From Actinomycetospora chiangmaiensis DSM 45062 (GTDB taxonomy: Bacteria; Actinomycetota; Actinomycetes; Mycobacteriales; Pseudonocardiaceae), in assembly GCF_000379625.1 (NCBI RefSeq), contig NZ_KB903217.1:699816-763815 (forward strand): 64,000 bases of DNA, read 5' to 3'. Position numbers and translations under genes: made by a program. Of the stretch, positions 50,975 to 61,510 are shown one piece after another. Below the pieces are notes generated by a model. The model was given only the letters and a program-made list of their open reading frames with translations, ran no database searches and had not been told where the DNA came from. Numbering within the stretch: the first letter of the stretch is position 1; every line of letters begins with the position of its first letter.

Positions 50975-51015
50975 CCGCGCCCCGTCGTCCCGGCCACCGG
51001 GACGACGGGGCGCGG
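50975..51015 (+). terminator. Very strong terminator between fusA and tuf
   Basis: A perfect 19-bp stem (50975-50993 against 50997-51015) has loop CCA and starts 7 nt after the fusA stop. It implies that tuf is largely transcribed from its own promoter. Confidence 0.8.
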
Positions 51016-51160
51016 TGAGGCCGGGGATCCGTCCCCGTTAGCCTCGTGGAGTCACCTCGGGTCCTCCGCCCGGCGTCAGCCCACCCAGAGGACCGCACGA
51101 CCGACGTACCTACGCCGACCCGGCGACGACAGACCCAGAAAGTCCAGGAGGACGAGAGCA
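51016..51160 (+). promoter_or_regulatory. tuf promoter/leader region
   Basis: 145 bp between the fusA terminator and tuf. GTTAGCCT at 51037-51044 offers a -10 (TAGCCT); no clear -35. CAGGAGGACGAG at 51145-51156 is the tuf ribosome site. Confidence 0.35.
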
Positions 51161-52354
<1,194 letters not shown>

Positions 52355-52416
52355 GACCCTCACCCCGGTGTCGGGGCGCCCTCGGGCGCGTGCGACACTG
52401 GTGAGGTTGCTTGCCC

Positions 52417-52452
52417 GGGCGGTCGGCTCAATCGGTATCGAGCCGACCGCCC
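52417..52452 (+). terminator. Terminator after tuf
   Basis: A 13-bp perfect stem GGGCGGTCGGCTC/GAGCCGACCGCCC closes a 10-nt loop, 62 nt after the tuf stop. Confidence 0.7.
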
Positions 52453-52754
52453 CGGCGTGAGCGGGGTCCGACCCGGACCCGGGCACGATCCGGACGTCAC
52501 CCCAGGGCGACGTCCACCGTGCCGCCGATCCTCCCCGGAGGAGACGCGGGACGGACACACCATGAACAGCGAGGGTCTGAAGCGCACAGCGAGGGCCTGA
52601 GGCCGCGGAGCGACGAGCGTCCGGGGCGCGCCAGCCAGCGGCGTCGACACGCCCGACCGCGTGGACCGGAGAGGTCCGGCGGTCGCCGTGCGGGACGGCC
52701 GCCGAGGGCCGGCGCGGCATCGTTCGAGGACGAGAGAAGGAACGGCAAGCCACC
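52453..52754 (+). promoter_or_regulatory. Leader of the S10 operon
   Basis: 302 bp before rpsJ. It holds a 15-bp direct repeat ACAGCGAGGG(T/C)CTGA at 52566-52580 and 52586-52600, period 20 bp. A 12-codon ORF (52562-52600) runs through both copies. No convincing promoter boxes are seen. GAGAGAAGGAA before 52755 serves rpsJ. Confidence 0.4.
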
Positions 52755-53060
52755 ATGGCGGGACAGAAGATCCGCATCAGGCTCAAGGCCTACGACCACG
52801 AGGCCATCGATGCGTCGGCGCGCAAGATCGTCGAGACCGTGACGCGCACCGGTGCCTCCGTCGTCGGCCCGGTGCCGCTGCCCACGGAGAAGAACGTCTA
52901 CTGCGTCATCCGCTCGCCGCACAAGTACAAGGACTCGCGCGAGCACTTCGAGATGCGCACCCACAAGCGACTGATCGACATCGTCGACCCGACGCCCAAG
53001 ACGGTGGACGCGCTCATGCGCATCGACCTGCCGGCCAGCGTCGACGTCAACATCCAGTGA
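52755..53060 (+). CDS. rpsJ: 30S ribosomal protein S10
   Basis: 101 aa: [40 protein letters not shown], and [20 protein letters not shown] 30S head protein and partner of NusG/NusB in antitermination. First gene of the S10 cluster. Confidence 0.99.
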   Translation: MAGQKIRIRLKAYDHEAIDASARKIVETVTRTGASVVGPVPLPTEKNVYCVIRSPHKYKDSREHFEMRTHKRLIDIVDPTPKTVDALMRIDLPASVDVNIQ

Positions 53061-53068
53061 GGCCCGGC

Positions 53069-53749
53069 ATGTCTGCAGATCCTCTCCGCAGCAACGAGCG
53101 GCGGCTGAGCGGCGTCCTCGGCACCAAGGTCGGCATGACCCAGGTGTTCGACGAGGCGAACCGCGTCGTCCCCGTCACCGTGGTGAAGGCGGGCCCCTGC
53201 GTCGTCACGCAGGTGCGGACCCCTTCGGTGGACGGCTACAACGCGGTCCAGATCGCCTTCGGCGCGATCGACCCCCGCAAGGTGAACAAGCCGGAGGCCG
53301 GCCACTTCGCGAAGGCGGGCGTCACCCCGCGCCGCCACCTCGTCGAGCTGCGCACCTCCGACGCCGCGTCCTACGAGGTCGGCCAGGAGGTCACCGCCGA
53401 GGTGTTCTCCGCCGGCGCGGTCGTCGACGTCTCGGCGAACAGCAAGGGCAAGGGCACCGCGGGTGTCATGAAGCGCCACGGCTTCCACGGCCTCGGCGCC
53501 AGCCACGGCACGCAGCGCAAGCACCGCTCGCCGGGCTCCATCGGCGGTTGCGCCACGCCGGCCCGTGTCTTCAAGGGCACGCGCATGGCCGGCCGCATGG
53601 GCAACGTCAAGACCACGACGCAGAACCTGACCGTCCACGGCGTGGACGCCGACGCGGGTCTGCTGCTGATCCGCGGCGCCGTCCCCGGCCCGCGCGGCGG
53701 CCTGGTCCTCGTCACCTCTGCTGCCAAGAAGGGCGGTGACCAGCAGTGA
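53069..53749 (+). CDS. rplC: 50S ribosomal protein L3
   Basis: 226 aa from ATG 53069, 8 nt after rpsJ; the open frame further upstream is unconserved. [37 protein letters not shown] and the loop [20 protein letters not shown] near the peptidyl-transferase centre. The N-terminal extension [12 protein letters not shown] is slightly longer than in E. coli. Stop overlaps rplD. Confidence 0.99.
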   Translation: MSADPLRSNERRLSGVLGTKVGMTQVFDEANRVVPVTVVKAGPCVVTQVRTPSVDGYNAVQIAFGAIDPRKVNKPEAGHFAKAGVTPRRHLVELRTSDAASYEVGQEVTAEVFSAGAVVDVSANSKGKGTAGVMKRHGFHGLGASHGTQRKHRSPGSIGGCATPARVFKGTRMAGRMGNVKTTTQNLTVHGVDADAGLLLIRGAVPGPRGGLVLVTSAAKKGGDQQ

Positions 53750-54609
53750 CGACGCCTGACGGCCACACCCCGGGCGTGACCGACACCGAGGGCCCCGACG
53801 CGGGCGAGTCGGTGGACGCCGGTACCTCGTCGGCGACCGAGGCCGCGACCTCGACGCTGGCGGTCGCCCGTCGGCGCGGGTTCTCGGCCGGCGACGCCCG
53901 GCGCTCCGCGCGTCGCGACGCGCAGACCGCCGCCGCGACCGGTGAGACCCGCACGGTCACCGTGCACACGCCGACCGGCGGCACCGACGGCACCGTCGAG
54001 CTCCCCGGTGAGCTCTTCGACGCGCCGGCGAACACCTCGCTGATGCACCAGGTGGTCACCGCGCAGCTCGCCGCGGCCCGCCAGGGCACGCACGACACGA
54101 AGACGCGCGGCGAGGTCCGCGGCGGCGGCAAGAAGCCGTACCGCCAGAAGGGCACCGGCCGCGCGCGGCAGGGCTCGACCCGCGCGCCGCAGTTCGTCGG
54201 CGGTGGCACGGTCCACGGCCCCACGCCGCGGGACTACGCGCAGCGGACCCCCAAGAAGATGAAGGCCGCGGCCCTGCGTGGGGCGCTGTCCGACCGGGCC
54301 CGCCACGAGCGGATCCACGTCTTCACCGCGCTGGTGGACGGCACCGCGCCGTCGACCAAGGGCGCCCGCACGGCGCTCGAGGGCGTCATCACGCCGGACC
54401 GGGAGCACCGCAAGGTGCTCGCCGTCGTCGCCCGCGGCGACGAGGCCGGCCGCCGCAGCGTCGCGAACCTGCCGACGGTGCACCTGCTGACGCCGGACCA
54501 GCTGAACACCTACGACGTGCTCCACGCGGACGACGTGGTCTTCACGTCGGCGGCGCTGGACGCGTTCGTGAGCGCCCGCACCGCGCGCGCCGAGGAGGTC
54601 GACCAGTGA
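53746..54609 (+). CDS. rplD: 50S ribosomal protein L4 with long N-terminal extension
   Basis: 287 aa from GTG 53746, which overlaps the rplC stop (GTGA). The conserved L4 core begins only near residue 68 ([20 protein letters not shown]). It continues [20 protein letters not shown], the exit-tunnel loop. Bacterial L4 is usually 200-225 aa, so about 65 residues of Asp/Glu/Ala/Ser then Arg-rich sequence are extra. An internal GTG near 53961 could give a short form but has no good ribosome site. Stop overlaps rplW. Confidence 0.95.
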   Translation: MTTPDGHTPGVTDTEGPDAGESVDAGTSSATEAATSTLAVARRRGFSAGDARRSARRDAQTAAATGETRTVTVHTPTGGTDGTVELPGELFDAPANTSLMHQVVTAQLAAARQGTHDTKTRGEVRGGGKKPYRQKGTGRARQGSTRAPQFVGGGTVHGPTPRDYAQRTPKKMKAAALRGALSDRARHERIHVFTALVDGTAPSTKGARTALEGVITPDREHRKVLAVVARGDEAGRRSVANLPTVHLLTPDQLNTYDVLHADDVVFTSAALDAFVSARTARAEEVDQ

Positions 54610-54905
54610 TCGCGGACCCGCGCGACGTCATCATCGCGCCGGTGATCTCGGAGAAGAGCTACGGCCTTCTCGAGGAGCGCCAGTACACGTTCCTGGTGCG
54701 CCCGGACGCGAACAAGACCCAGATCAAGATCGCCGTGCAGCAGATCTTCGACGTGACGGTGGCGAGCGTGAACACGCTCAACCGGGAGGGGAAGCGCAAG
54801 CGTTCCCGCACCGGCTACGGCAAGCGCAAGGACACCAAGCGCGCCGTGGTCACCGTGACGCCCGAGAGCCGGACGATCGACGTCTTCGGCGGGCCCGGGG
54901 CCTGA
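54606..54905 (+). CDS. rplW: 50S ribosomal protein L23
   Basis: 99 aa from GTG 54606 (GTGA overlap with rplD). [20 protein letters not shown] and [20 protein letters not shown], then [19 protein letters not shown]. It forms the docking site for trigger factor and SRP at the tunnel exit. Confidence 0.98.
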   Translation: MIADPRDVIIAPVISEKSYGLLEERQYTFLVRPDANKTQIKIAVQQIFDVTVASVNTLNREGKRKRSRTGYGKRKDTKRAVVTVTPESRTIDVFGGPGA

Positions 54906-54923
54906 GGGAGTTAGCGAACCACC

Positions 54924-55763
54924 ATGGGAATCCGCAGGTACAAGCCGACGACCGCCGGGCGGCGTGGCGCGAGCGTCTCGGACTTCGCCGAGATCACACG
55001 TGACCACCCGGAGAAGTCGCTCATCCGCCCGCTGCACAACAAGGGCGGCCGCAACGCCACGGGCCGGATCACGACCCGGCACCAGGGCGGTGGGCACAAG
55101 CGGGCCTACCGACTGATCGACTTCCGGCGCAACGACAAGGACGGCGTGCCGGCCAAGGTCGCTCACATCGAGTACGACCCCAACCGCAGCGCGCGCATCG
55201 CCCTGCTCCACTACGCGGACGGCGAGAAGCGCTACATCGTCGCCCCCGAGCGGCTGCACCAGGGCGACGCGGTGGAGAGCGGCGCCCGCGCCGACATCAA
55301 GCCGGGCAACAACCTGCCGCTGCGCAACATCCCCACCGGCACCGTGATCCACGCGATCGAGCTCCGCCCCGGTGGCGGCGCGAAGATCGCGCGGTCGGCC
55401 GGCGCGCGGGTGCAGCTGGTGGCGAAGGACGGGCCCTACGCCCAGCTCCGGATGCCGTCCGGCGAGATCCGCAACGTCGACGTCCGCTGCCGCGCGACGA
55501 TCGGCGAGGTCGGGAACTCCGACCACTCGAACATCAACTGGGGCAAGGCGGGCCGCAACCGCTGGCGCGGCAAGCGCCCGACGGTGCGCGGTGTGGCCAT
55601 GAACCCGGTGGACCACCCGCACGGTGGTGGTGAGGGCAAGACGTCCGGTGGCCGCCACCCGGTGAACCCGGCGGGTACCCCGGAGGGCCGCACCCGCGGC
55701 CGCAAGGAGAGCGACCGCATGATCGTGCGCCGCCGGCGTACCGGCAAGAACAAGAAGCGATAG
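54924..55763 (+). CDS. rplB: 50S ribosomal protein L2
   Basis: 279 aa. [40 protein letters not shown] and the C-terminal [20 protein letters not shown] with the conserved His linked to peptidyl transfer. Standard length and order. Confidence 0.99.
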   Translation: MGIRRYKPTTAGRRGASVSDFAEITRDHPEKSLIRPLHNKGGRNATGRITTRHQGGGHKRAYRLIDFRRNDKDGVPAKVAHIEYDPNRSARIALLHYADGEKRYIVAPERLHQGDAVESGARADIKPGNNLPLRNIPTGTVIHAIELRPGGGAKIARSAGARVQLVAKDGPYAQLRMPSGEIRNVDVRCRATIGEVGNSDHSNINWGKAGRNRWRGKRPTVRGVAMNPVDHPHGGGEGKTSGGRHPVNPAGTPEGRTRGRKESDRMIVRRRRTGKNKKR

Positions 55764-55781
55764 AGCAGGAGGGAGACAGCG

Positions 55782-56063
55782 ATGCCACGCAGTGTCAAGA
55801 AGGGGCCGTTCGTCGACGACCACCTGCTCAAGAAGATCGACGCGCTGAACGACTCGAACCGCAAGTCGGTCATCAAGACCTGGTCGCGCCGCTCGACGAT
55901 CATCCCGGACATGCTCGGCCACACGCTGGCCGTGCACGACGGGCGCAAGCACGTCCCGGTCTTCGTCTCGGAGGCCATGGTCGGGCACAAGCTCGGCGAG
56001 TTCGCCCCGACCCGCACGTTCCGCGGGCACGTCAAGGAGGACCGTCGGTCGCGTCGCCGCTAG
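55782..56063 (+). CDS. rpsS: 30S ribosomal protein S19
   Basis: 93 aa: [54 protein letters not shown]. It contacts S13 in the 30S head. 18 nt after rplB. Confidence 0.99.
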   Translation: MPRSVKKGPFVDDHLLKKIDALNDSNRKSVIKTWSRRSTIIPDMLGHTLAVHDGRKHVPVFVSEAMVGHKLGEFAPTRTFRGHVKEDRRSRRR

Positions 56064-56114
56064 GCGCACGCATCCGCCGGTCACGACCCGCGAAACCAGG
56101 AAGGTAGACGAACG

Positions 56115-56528
56115 ATGTCTGCACCAGCCGACACCGACGCGGCGCCCCAGGGCGCCGTGGCTCGGGTGCGCTACCTGCGCATGTCGCCGATGAAGGTCCG
56201 CCGTGTCGTGGACCTGGTCCGCGGCATGCCGGTGGGCCAGGCCGCGTCGGTGCTGCAGTTCGCCGAGCAGGCCGCCGCGAAGCCGGTGGCCAAGCTCGTG
56301 GCGAGCGCCGTGGCCAACGCCGAGAACAACTTCGCGCTGGACCCCGCCACGCTCGTGATCTCGACGATCACCGTGGACGAGGGCCCGACCATGAAGCGGT
56401 TCCAGCCCCGGGCGCAGGGGCGTGCGTACCGCATCCGCAAGCGCACCAGCCACGTCACCGTCGAGGTCACCGCCGTGACCGACGCGGACCGGGCCGGACG
56501 CAAGCGCTCGAAGGGAAGGACCCGCTGA
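56115..56528 (+). CDS. rplV: 50S ribosomal protein L22
   Basis: 137 aa. [20 protein letters not shown], then a tunnel beta-hairpin [20 protein letters not shown], the macrolide-related loop, intact. Basic C-terminal tail. The TGATG junction couples it to rpsC. Confidence 0.98.
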   Translation: MSAPADTDAAPQGAVARVRYLRMSPMKVRRVVDLVRGMPVGQAASVLQFAEQAAAKPVAKLVASAVANAENNFALDPATLVISTITVDEGPTMKRFQPRAQGRAYRIRKRTSHVTVEVTAVTDADRAGRKRSKGRTR

Positions 56529-57361
56529 TGGGTCAGAAGATCAACCCGCACGGGTTCCGTCTGGGCATCACCACCGACTGGAAGTCCCGGTGGTACGCCG
56601 ACAAGCAGTACGCCGACTACGTGGCCGAGGACGTCAAGATTCGCCGCATGCTCTCCAAGGGCATGGAGCGGGCCGGCATCTCCAAGGTCGAGATCGAGCG
56701 GACCCGTGACCGGGTGCGCGTCGACATCCACACCGCCCGCCCGGGCATCGTCATCGGCCGCCGCGGCGCCGAGGCCGACCGGCTGCGCGGCAACCTCGAG
56801 AAGCTGACCGGCAAGCAGGTCCAGCTGAACATCCTCGAGGTCAAGGGCGCGGAGGCGGACGCGCAGCTCGTGGCGCAGGGCGTCGCCGAGCAGCTGTCCA
56901 ACCGCGTCTCGTTCCGTCGCGCGATGCGCAAGGCCATGCAGTCGGCCATGCGTTCGCCCGGCGTCAAGGGCATCCGGGTGCAGTGCTCGGGCCGTCTCGG
57001 CGGTGCCGAGATGTCGCGGTCGGAGTTCTACCGCGAGGGCCGGGTGCCGCTGCACACGCTGCGCGCCGAGATCGACTACGGCCTGTTCGAGGCCCGGACC
57101 AACTTCGGCCGCATCGGCGTGAAGGTCTGGATCTACAAGGGTGACGTCGTCGGCGGCAAGCGCGAGGCCGAGCGCCAGGCGGCGCTCGACGCCGCGACCC
57201 GCGAGCCGCGTCGCGGTGGCCGCGGTGGCGGCAACGACCGTCCCCGGGGCCGTCGCTCCGGCGCCTCCGGCACGACCGGCTCGGGCACCGAGGCCGGGCG
57301 CGCCGCCGCCGAGCAGGCCGCGAACGCCGGCGCGCCGGCGACGACCGGATCGGAGGCCTGA
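56528..57361 (+). CDS. rpsC: 30S ribosomal protein S3
   Basis: 277 aa. [20 protein letters not shown], the KH-domain core [20 protein letters not shown] and [20 protein letters not shown]. The last 60 residues are an Arg/Gly/Ala/Thr tail, commonly longer in actinobacteria than in E. coli (233 aa). Part of the mRNA entry channel. Confidence 0.98.
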   Translation: MGQKINPHGFRLGITTDWKSRWYADKQYADYVAEDVKIRRMLSKGMERAGISKVEIERTRDRVRVDIHTARPGIVIGRRGAEADRLRGNLEKLTGKQVQLNILEVKGAEADAQLVAQGVAEQLSNRVSFRRAMRKAMQSAMRSPGVKGIRVQCSGRLGGAEMSRSEFYREGRVPLHTLRAEIDYGLFEARTNFGRIGVKVWIYKGDVVGGKREAERQAALDAATREPRRGGRGGGNDRPRGRRSGASGTTGSGTEAGRAAAEQAANAGAPATTGSEA

Positions 57362-57363
57362 CC

Positions 57364-57780
57364 ATGTTGATGCCCCGCAGGGTCAAGTTCCGTAAGCAGC
57401 ACCGGCCGGACCGGTCCGGTGCCGCCAAGGGCGGGACGCAGATGTCGTTCGGCGACTACGGCATCCAGGCGCTCGAGCACGGCTACGTGACGAACCGCCA
57501 GATCGAGTCGGCCCGTATCGCCATCACCCGCCACATCCGTCGTGGCGGCAAGGTCTGGATCAACATCTTCCCGGACCGCCCGCTCACCAAGAAGCCCGCC
57601 GAGACCCGCATGGGTTCCGGTAAGGGCTCGCCGGAGAAGTGGGTCGCGAACGTGAAGCCGGGCCGGGTCATGTTCGAGATGAGCTACCCCAACGAGGCCA
57701 CCGCCCGTGAGGCACTGCGTCGCGCGCAGCACAAGCTGCCGATGCGCTGCCGCATCGTCACCCGTGAGGAGGCGTTCTGA
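57364..57780 (+). CDS. rplP: 50S ribosomal protein L16
   Basis: 138 aa: [60 protein letters not shown]. It helps form the A-site tRNA and EF-Tu binding region. TGATG junction with rpmC. Confidence 0.99.
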   Translation: MLMPRRVKFRKQHRPDRSGAAKGGTQMSFGDYGIQALEHGYVTNRQIESARIAITRHIRRGGKVWINIFPDRPLTKKPAETRMGSGKGSPEKWVANVKPGRVMFEMSYPNEATAREALRRAQHKLPMRCRIVTREEAF

Positions 57781-58016
57781 TGGCAGCGGGAACCCCCGCC
57801 AGCGAGCTGCGTGAGCTGTCCAGCGAGGACCTCGTCGCGCGTGCCCGCGAGGCGAAGGCCGAGCTGTTCAACCTCCGGTTCCAGATGGCGACCGGACAGC
57901 TCGACAACAACCGCCGGCTGCGGACCGTCCGCCACGACATCGCGCGCATCTACACGGTGATGCGCGAGCGTGAGCTCGGACTGTCCGCGGCCCCTGACGA
58001 GGAGGGTGCGGCATGA
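57780..58016 (+). CDS. rpmC: 50S ribosomal protein L29
   Basis: 78 aa. [20 protein letters not shown], then [20 protein letters not shown]. Located beside the tunnel exit with L23. Coupled to rplP (TGATG) and rpsQ (ATGA). Confidence 0.98.
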   Translation: MAAGTPASELRELSSEDLVARAREAKAELFNLRFQMATGQLDNNRRLRTVRHDIARIYTVMRERELGLSAAPDEEGAA

Positions 58017-58333
58017 GCCAGGCCGCTGACGACGCGGCGGCCACGCCGGTCACCCAGCAGAAGCCGGGGGAGCGCAACGACGAGCGCGGCCTCCGCAAGA
58101 CCCGCGAGGGTCTGGTCGTCTCCGACAAGATGGCCAAGACGATCGTCGTGAGCCTCGAGGACCGGGTGAAGCACCCGCGCTACTCGAAGGTCATCCGCCG
58201 GACCAAGAAGGTCAAGGCGCACGACGAGCACAACACCGCCGGCCCGGGCGACCGCGTGCTCCTCATGGAGACCCGGCCGCTCTCGGCGACGAAGCGCTGG
58301 CGCCTCGTCGAGATCCTCGAGAAGGCCAAGTAG
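58013..58333 (+). CDS. rpsQ: 30S ribosomal protein S17
   Basis: 106 aa; ATG 58013 overlaps the rpmC stop. A 25-residue polar N-terminal extension precedes the core [39 protein letters not shown] and [17 protein letters not shown]. Ends the S10 part; a 67-nt gap with its own ribosome site (GGAGAGAAG) follows before rplN. Confidence 0.98.
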   Translation: MSQAADDAAATPVTQQKPGERNDERGLRKTREGLVVSDKMAKTIVVSLEDRVKHPRYSKVIRRTKKVKAHDEHNTAGPGDRVLLMETRPLSATKRWRLVEILEKAK

Positions 58334-58400
58334 TTCCCCCTGCACGGGGCCACGTCGAAACCATCCGGCGCTCGTCGCCGGGAAGGTCAGGAGAGAAGCA

Positions 58401-58769
58401 GTGATCCAGCAGGAGTCGCGACTCCGGGTCGCCGACAACACGGGTGCCAGGGAAATCCTGTGCATCCGTGTGCTCGGTGGCTCGTCCCGCCGTTACGCGG
58501 GCATCGGCGACGTCATCGTGGCCACCGTCAAGGAGGCCATCCCGGCGTCCGGCGTGAAGCGCGGCGACGTCGTGAAAGCCGTCGTCGTGCGCACCGTCAA
58601 GGAGAAGCGCCGCCCGGACGGCTCGTACATCAAGTTCGACGAGAACGCCGCGGTGATCATCAAGAACGACCGCGAGCCGCGCGGGACCCGCATCTTCGGC
58701 CCGGTCGGCCGGGAGCTCCGCGACAAGCGGTTCATGCGGATCATCTCGCTCGCGCCGGAGGTGCTGTAG
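58401..58769 (+). CDS. rplN: 50S ribosomal protein L14
   Basis: 122 aa from GTG 58401: [60 protein letters not shown]. Subunit-interface protein and RsfS target. First gene of the spc cluster. Confidence 0.99.
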   Translation: MIQQESRLRVADNTGAREILCIRVLGGSSRRYAGIGDVIVATVKEAIPASGVKRGDVVKAVVVRTVKEKRRPDGSYIKFDENAAVIIKNDREPRGTRIFGPVGRELRDKRFMRIISLAPEVL

Positions 58770-58773
58770 CCAG

Positions 58774-59094
58774 ATGAAGGTCAAGAAGGGCGACACGGTC
58801 CTCGTCATCGCCGGTAAGGACAAGGGCGCGAAGGGCAAGGTCATCCAGGCCTACCCCGACCGCGACAAGGTCCTCGTCGAGGGCGTCGGCCGCGTCAAGA
58901 AGCACACGGCCCAGTCCGCCAACCAGCGCGGCGCGCAGTCGGGCGGCATCGTCACGCAGGAGGCGGCCATCCACGTCTCGAACGTGATGGTCGTCGACTC
59001 GGACGGCAAGCCGACCCGCGTGGGTTACCGCGACGGCGGCGAGGGCGAGCAGAAGCGCGTGCGCGTCTCGCGCCGCAACGGGAAGGACATCTGA
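58774..59094 (+). CDS. rplX: 50S ribosomal protein L24
   Basis: 106 aa with KOW motif: [20 protein letters not shown], then [15 protein letters not shown] and [19 protein letters not shown]. Early assembly protein. TGATG junction with rplE. Confidence 0.99.
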   Translation: MKVKKGDTVLVIAGKDKGAKGKVIQAYPDRDKVLVEGVGRVKKHTAQSANQRGAQSGGIVTQEAAIHVSNVMVVDSDGKPTRVGYRDGGEGEQKRVRVSRRNGKDI

Positions 59095-59654
59095 TGACGA
59101 GCACCGAGTCTCGTCCCCGTCTGCAGCAGCGGTACCGGGACGCGATCCGTGCGGAGCTGACGGACCAGTTCCACTACGAGAACCCGATGCTCGTCCCCGG
59201 CGTCGTCAAGGTCGTCGTGAACATGGGCGTCGGCGAGGCCGCGCGCGACTCGAAGCTGATGGAGGGCGCGGTCCGCGACCTCACCCTCATCGCCGGCCAG
59301 AAGCCGGAGATCCGCCGGGCCCGCAAGTCCATCGCGCAGTTCAAGCTGCGCGAGGGCATGCCGATCGGCGCGCGCACCACGCTGCGCGGGGCGCGGATGT
59401 GGGAGTTCCTCGACCGCCTGGTCTCGATCAGCCTGCCGCGCATCCGCGACTTCCGTGGGCTCTCGCCGAAGCAGTTCGACGGCGCGGGCAACTACACGTT
59501 CGGTCTGTCCGACCAGACGATGTTCCACGAGATCGACCAGGACTCGATCGACCGGCCGCGGGGGATGGACATCACCGTGGTCACCTCCGCGACCACCGAC
59601 GAGGAAGGCCGGGCCCTGCTGCGCGCCCTCGGCTTCCCGTTCAGGGAGAACTGA
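59094..59654 (+). CDS. rplE: 50S ribosomal protein L5
   Basis: 186 aa. [20 protein letters not shown], the basic [20 protein letters not shown] and [20 protein letters not shown]. Binds 5S rRNA. Confidence 0.99.
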   Translation: MTSTESRPRLQQRYRDAIRAELTDQFHYENPMLVPGVVKVVVNMGVGEAARDSKLMEGAVRDLTLIAGQKPEIRRARKSIAQFKLREGMPIGARTTLRGARMWEFLDRLVSISLPRIRDFRGLSPKQFDGAGNYTFGLSDQTMFHEIDQDSIDRPRGMDITVVTSATTDEEGRALLRALGFPFREN

Positions 59655-59656
59655 GC

Positions 59657-59842
59657 ATGGCGAAGAAGGCACTGGTCAACAAGGCCGCCGCGACCCCGAA
59701 GTTCAAGGTCCGCGGTTACACCCGCTGCAACCGCTGCGGGCGCGCGCGTGCGGTGCTCCGCAAGTTCGGGCTCTGCCGCGTCTGCCTGCGCGAGATGGCG
59801 CACCGGGGCGAGCTCCCGGGCGTCAGCAAGTCCTCGTGGTGA
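59657..59842 (+). CDS. rpsN: 30S ribosomal protein S14, zinc-binding (type Z)
   Basis: 61 aa: [20 protein letters not shown], then a zinc site of Cys24-Cys27 and Cys40-Cys43 (CNRC, CRVC) and the end [11 protein letters not shown]. The short zinc form, usual in the spc operon of actinobacteria. Its TGA overlaps by 4 nt with a GTG opening an unexpected ORF. Confidence 0.98.
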   Translation: MAKKALVNKAAATPKFKVRGYTRCNRCGRARAVLRKFGLCRVCLREMAHRGELPGVSKSSW

Positions 59843-60090
59843 GCGGCGTGCACGACGACACGACCGTCGTCCCCGTCGAGGAGGAGGAGCTGCCGGGTCG
59901 TCCGATCGACCCGCAGCTGCTCGAGCTCATCCAGCGCGTCGCCCACCGCGAGCACCTGCTCGGCCAGGGCGACGAGCACCCCCGTACGAACAACTTGACC
60001 CGCCCCGGACGCCGCAGGCCCGCCACGAGGTCGTCCGCCCGCCGGACGACCCGGGGTACCACGGCGAGGAAGGTGACCTGGTCGCGATGA
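59839..60090 (+). CDS. Unrecognised 83-codon ORF wedged between rpsN and rpsH
   Basis: From GTG 59839 (GTGA overlap with rpsN) to TGA 60088-60090, which overlaps the ATG of rpsH (ATGA). Residues 1-47 look coding and read acidic then helical ([20 protein letters not shown], then [14 protein letters not shown]). Second-position GC there is about one third, third-position GC almost complete. Residues 48-83 do not look coding in this frame: mostly Arg, Thr and Ser, with about 86% GC at codon position 2. At the CCCCC run 59979-59983 the coding signal moves to the -1 frame ([37 protein letters not shown]). That frame runs without a stop into rpsH. So this is a real small gene, a frameshifted gene, or an N-terminal S8 extension split by a missing C. 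I recognise no homologue. Confidence 0.5.
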   Translation: MSGVHDDTTVVPVEEEELPGRPIDPQLLELIQRVAHREHLLGQGDEHPRTNNLTRPGRRRPATRSSARRTTRGTTARKVTWSR

Positions 60091-60485
60091 CGATGACCGA
60101 CCCCATCGCGGACATGCTCACGCGCATCCGCAACGCCAACTCGGCGTTCCACGAGAGCGTGACCATGCCGCACAGCAAGCTGAAGGCCCACGTGGCCCAG
60201 GTCCTGCTCGAGCAGGGCTACATCGCGGGATACCGCGACGAGCCGGCGACCGTCGGCAAGTCCCTGGTCATCGACCTGAAGTACGGGCCGAACCGCGAGC
60301 GCAGCATCGCCGGCCTCAAGCGGGTCTCGAAGCCGGGCCTGCGGATCTACGCGAAGTCGACCGAGCTGCCGCGCGTGCTCGGCGGCCTCGGCGTCGCGAT
60401 CATCTCGACGTCGTCGGGTCTGCTGACCGACCGTCAGGCCCACCAGCGACGGATGGGCGGGGAAGTCCTCGCCTTCGTCTGGTAG
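60087..60485 (+). CDS. rpsH: 30S ribosomal protein S8
   Basis: 132 aa from ATG 60087: [40 protein letters not shown], and the C-terminal [20 protein letters not shown]. It binds the central domain of 16S rRNA and in E. coli regulates the spc operon. The frame stays open upstream through the C-terminal half of the preceding ORF, so a longer form cannot be excluded; the conserved S8 start is [11 protein letters not shown]. Confidence 0.98.
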   Translation: MTMTDPIADMLTRIRNANSAFHESVTMPHSKLKAHVAQVLLEQGYIAGYRDEPATVGKSLVIDLKYGPNRERSIAGLKRVSKPGLRIYAKSTELPRVLGGLGVAIISTSSGLLTDRQAHQRRMGGEVLAFVW

Positions 60486-60504
60486 CGGAGAGGGGAACCG
60501 AACC

Positions 60505-61041
60505 ATGTCTCGCATCGGTAGGGCCCCGATCACCGTGCCGTCCGGCGTGGACGTCGCGGTCGAGGGCCAGAACGTCACGGTGAAGGGGCCCAAGGGCACC
60601 CTGACCCACACGGTGGACCGTCCGATCTCGGTCGCGCTCGAGGACGGCGTGCTGTCGGTCTCGCGCCCCAACGACGAGCGGGAGAACCGGGCGCTGCACG
60701 GTCTCTCGCGCTCGCTGCTGAACAACCTGGTCCTGGGCGTGACCCAGGGCTACGAGCGCAAGCTCGAGATCCACGGCGTCGGTTACCGCGTGCAGCTCAA
60801 GGGCTCCACCCTCGAGTTCGCGCTCGGCTACAGCCACCCCGTCCGGATCGAGGCGCCCGAGGGCATCACGTTCGCGGTGGAGAACCCGACCCGCTTCTCG
60901 GTGCAGGGCATCGACAAGCAGGTCGTCGGCCAGGTCGCCGCGAACATCCGGCGGCTGCGCAAGCCCGACCCCTACAAGGGCAAGGGCGTCCGGTACGCCG
61001 GCGAGCAGATCCGCCGCAAGGTCGGGAAGACGGGTAAGTGA
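60505..61041 (+). CDS. rplF: 50S ribosomal protein L6
   Basis: 178 aa: [28 protein letters not shown]-type loop ([17 protein letters not shown]), and [20 protein letters not shown]. Positioned near the sarcin-ricin loop. TGATG junction with rplR. Confidence 0.99.
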   Translation: MSRIGRAPITVPSGVDVAVEGQNVTVKGPKGTLTHTVDRPISVALEDGVLSVSRPNDERENRALHGLSRSLLNNLVLGVTQGYERKLEIHGVGYRVQLKGSTLEFALGYSHPVRIEAPEGITFAVENPTRFSVQGIDKQVVGQVAANIRRLRKPDPYKGKGVRYAGEQIRRKVGKTGK

Positions 61042-61442
61042 TGGCTGAGACCACCGAGAAGAAGCGCACCACGGTCGGCAGGAGCGTCTCGCAGACGCGC
61101 CGCACCGGTGTGGTCCGTCGGCACGCCCGCCTCCGCAAGAAGGTCGAGGGCACGCCGGAGCGTCCGCGCCTGGTCGTCACCCGGTCCTCGCGACACATCA
61201 CCGCGCAGGTCATCGACGACCTCGCCGGCCACACGCTGGCGCACGCCTCCAGCATGGAGGCCGACGTGCGTGGGCTCGAGGGTGACAAGAAGGCGCAGGC
61301 CGCCAAGGTCGGCGAGCTCGTCGCCTCCCGCTCCAAGTCCGCCGGCATCGACGCGGTCGTCTTCGACCGCGGCGGTCGCCGGTACCACGGCCGCATCGCG
61401 CAGCTCGCCGACGCGGCCCGCGAGGGGGGCCTGACGTTCTGA
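61041..61442 (+). CDS. rplR: 50S ribosomal protein L18
   Basis: 133 aa from ATG 61041 (a GTG three bases earlier is in frame but less likely). [40 protein letters not shown], and [20 protein letters not shown]. Binds 5S rRNA with L5. Its TGA overlaps an ATG that opens a 22-codon ORF. Confidence 0.99.
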   Translation: MAETTEKKRTTVGRSVSQTRRTGVVRRHARLRKKVEGTPERPRLVVTRSSRHITAQVIDDLAGHTLAHASSMEADVRGLEGDKKAQAAKVGELVASRSKSAGIDAVVFDRGGRRYHGRIAQLADAAREGGLTF

Positions 61443-61510
61443 TGAAGAACGAGCCCACCCCGATCACGGCAGTGCTTGACCGGAAATACGTGCAAGGGAA
61501 GGACGCCTGA
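61442..61510 (+). CDS. Unrecognised 22-codon ORF between rplR and rpsE
   Basis: ATG 61442 overlaps the rplR stop (TGATG) and its TGA at 61508-61510 overlaps the rpsE ATG in the same way. It encodes 22 residues, [20 protein letters not shown] then DA. Codon-position GC is coding-like (8 of 21 at position 2, 17 of 21 at position 3), but the run is AT-richer than its neighbours and uses CTT, AAA and CAA. It also contains the GGGAAGGA ribosome site for rpsE, so it may mainly serve to couple rplR to rpsE. Function unknown. Confidence 0.4.
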   Translation: MKNEPTPITAVLDRKYVQGKDA

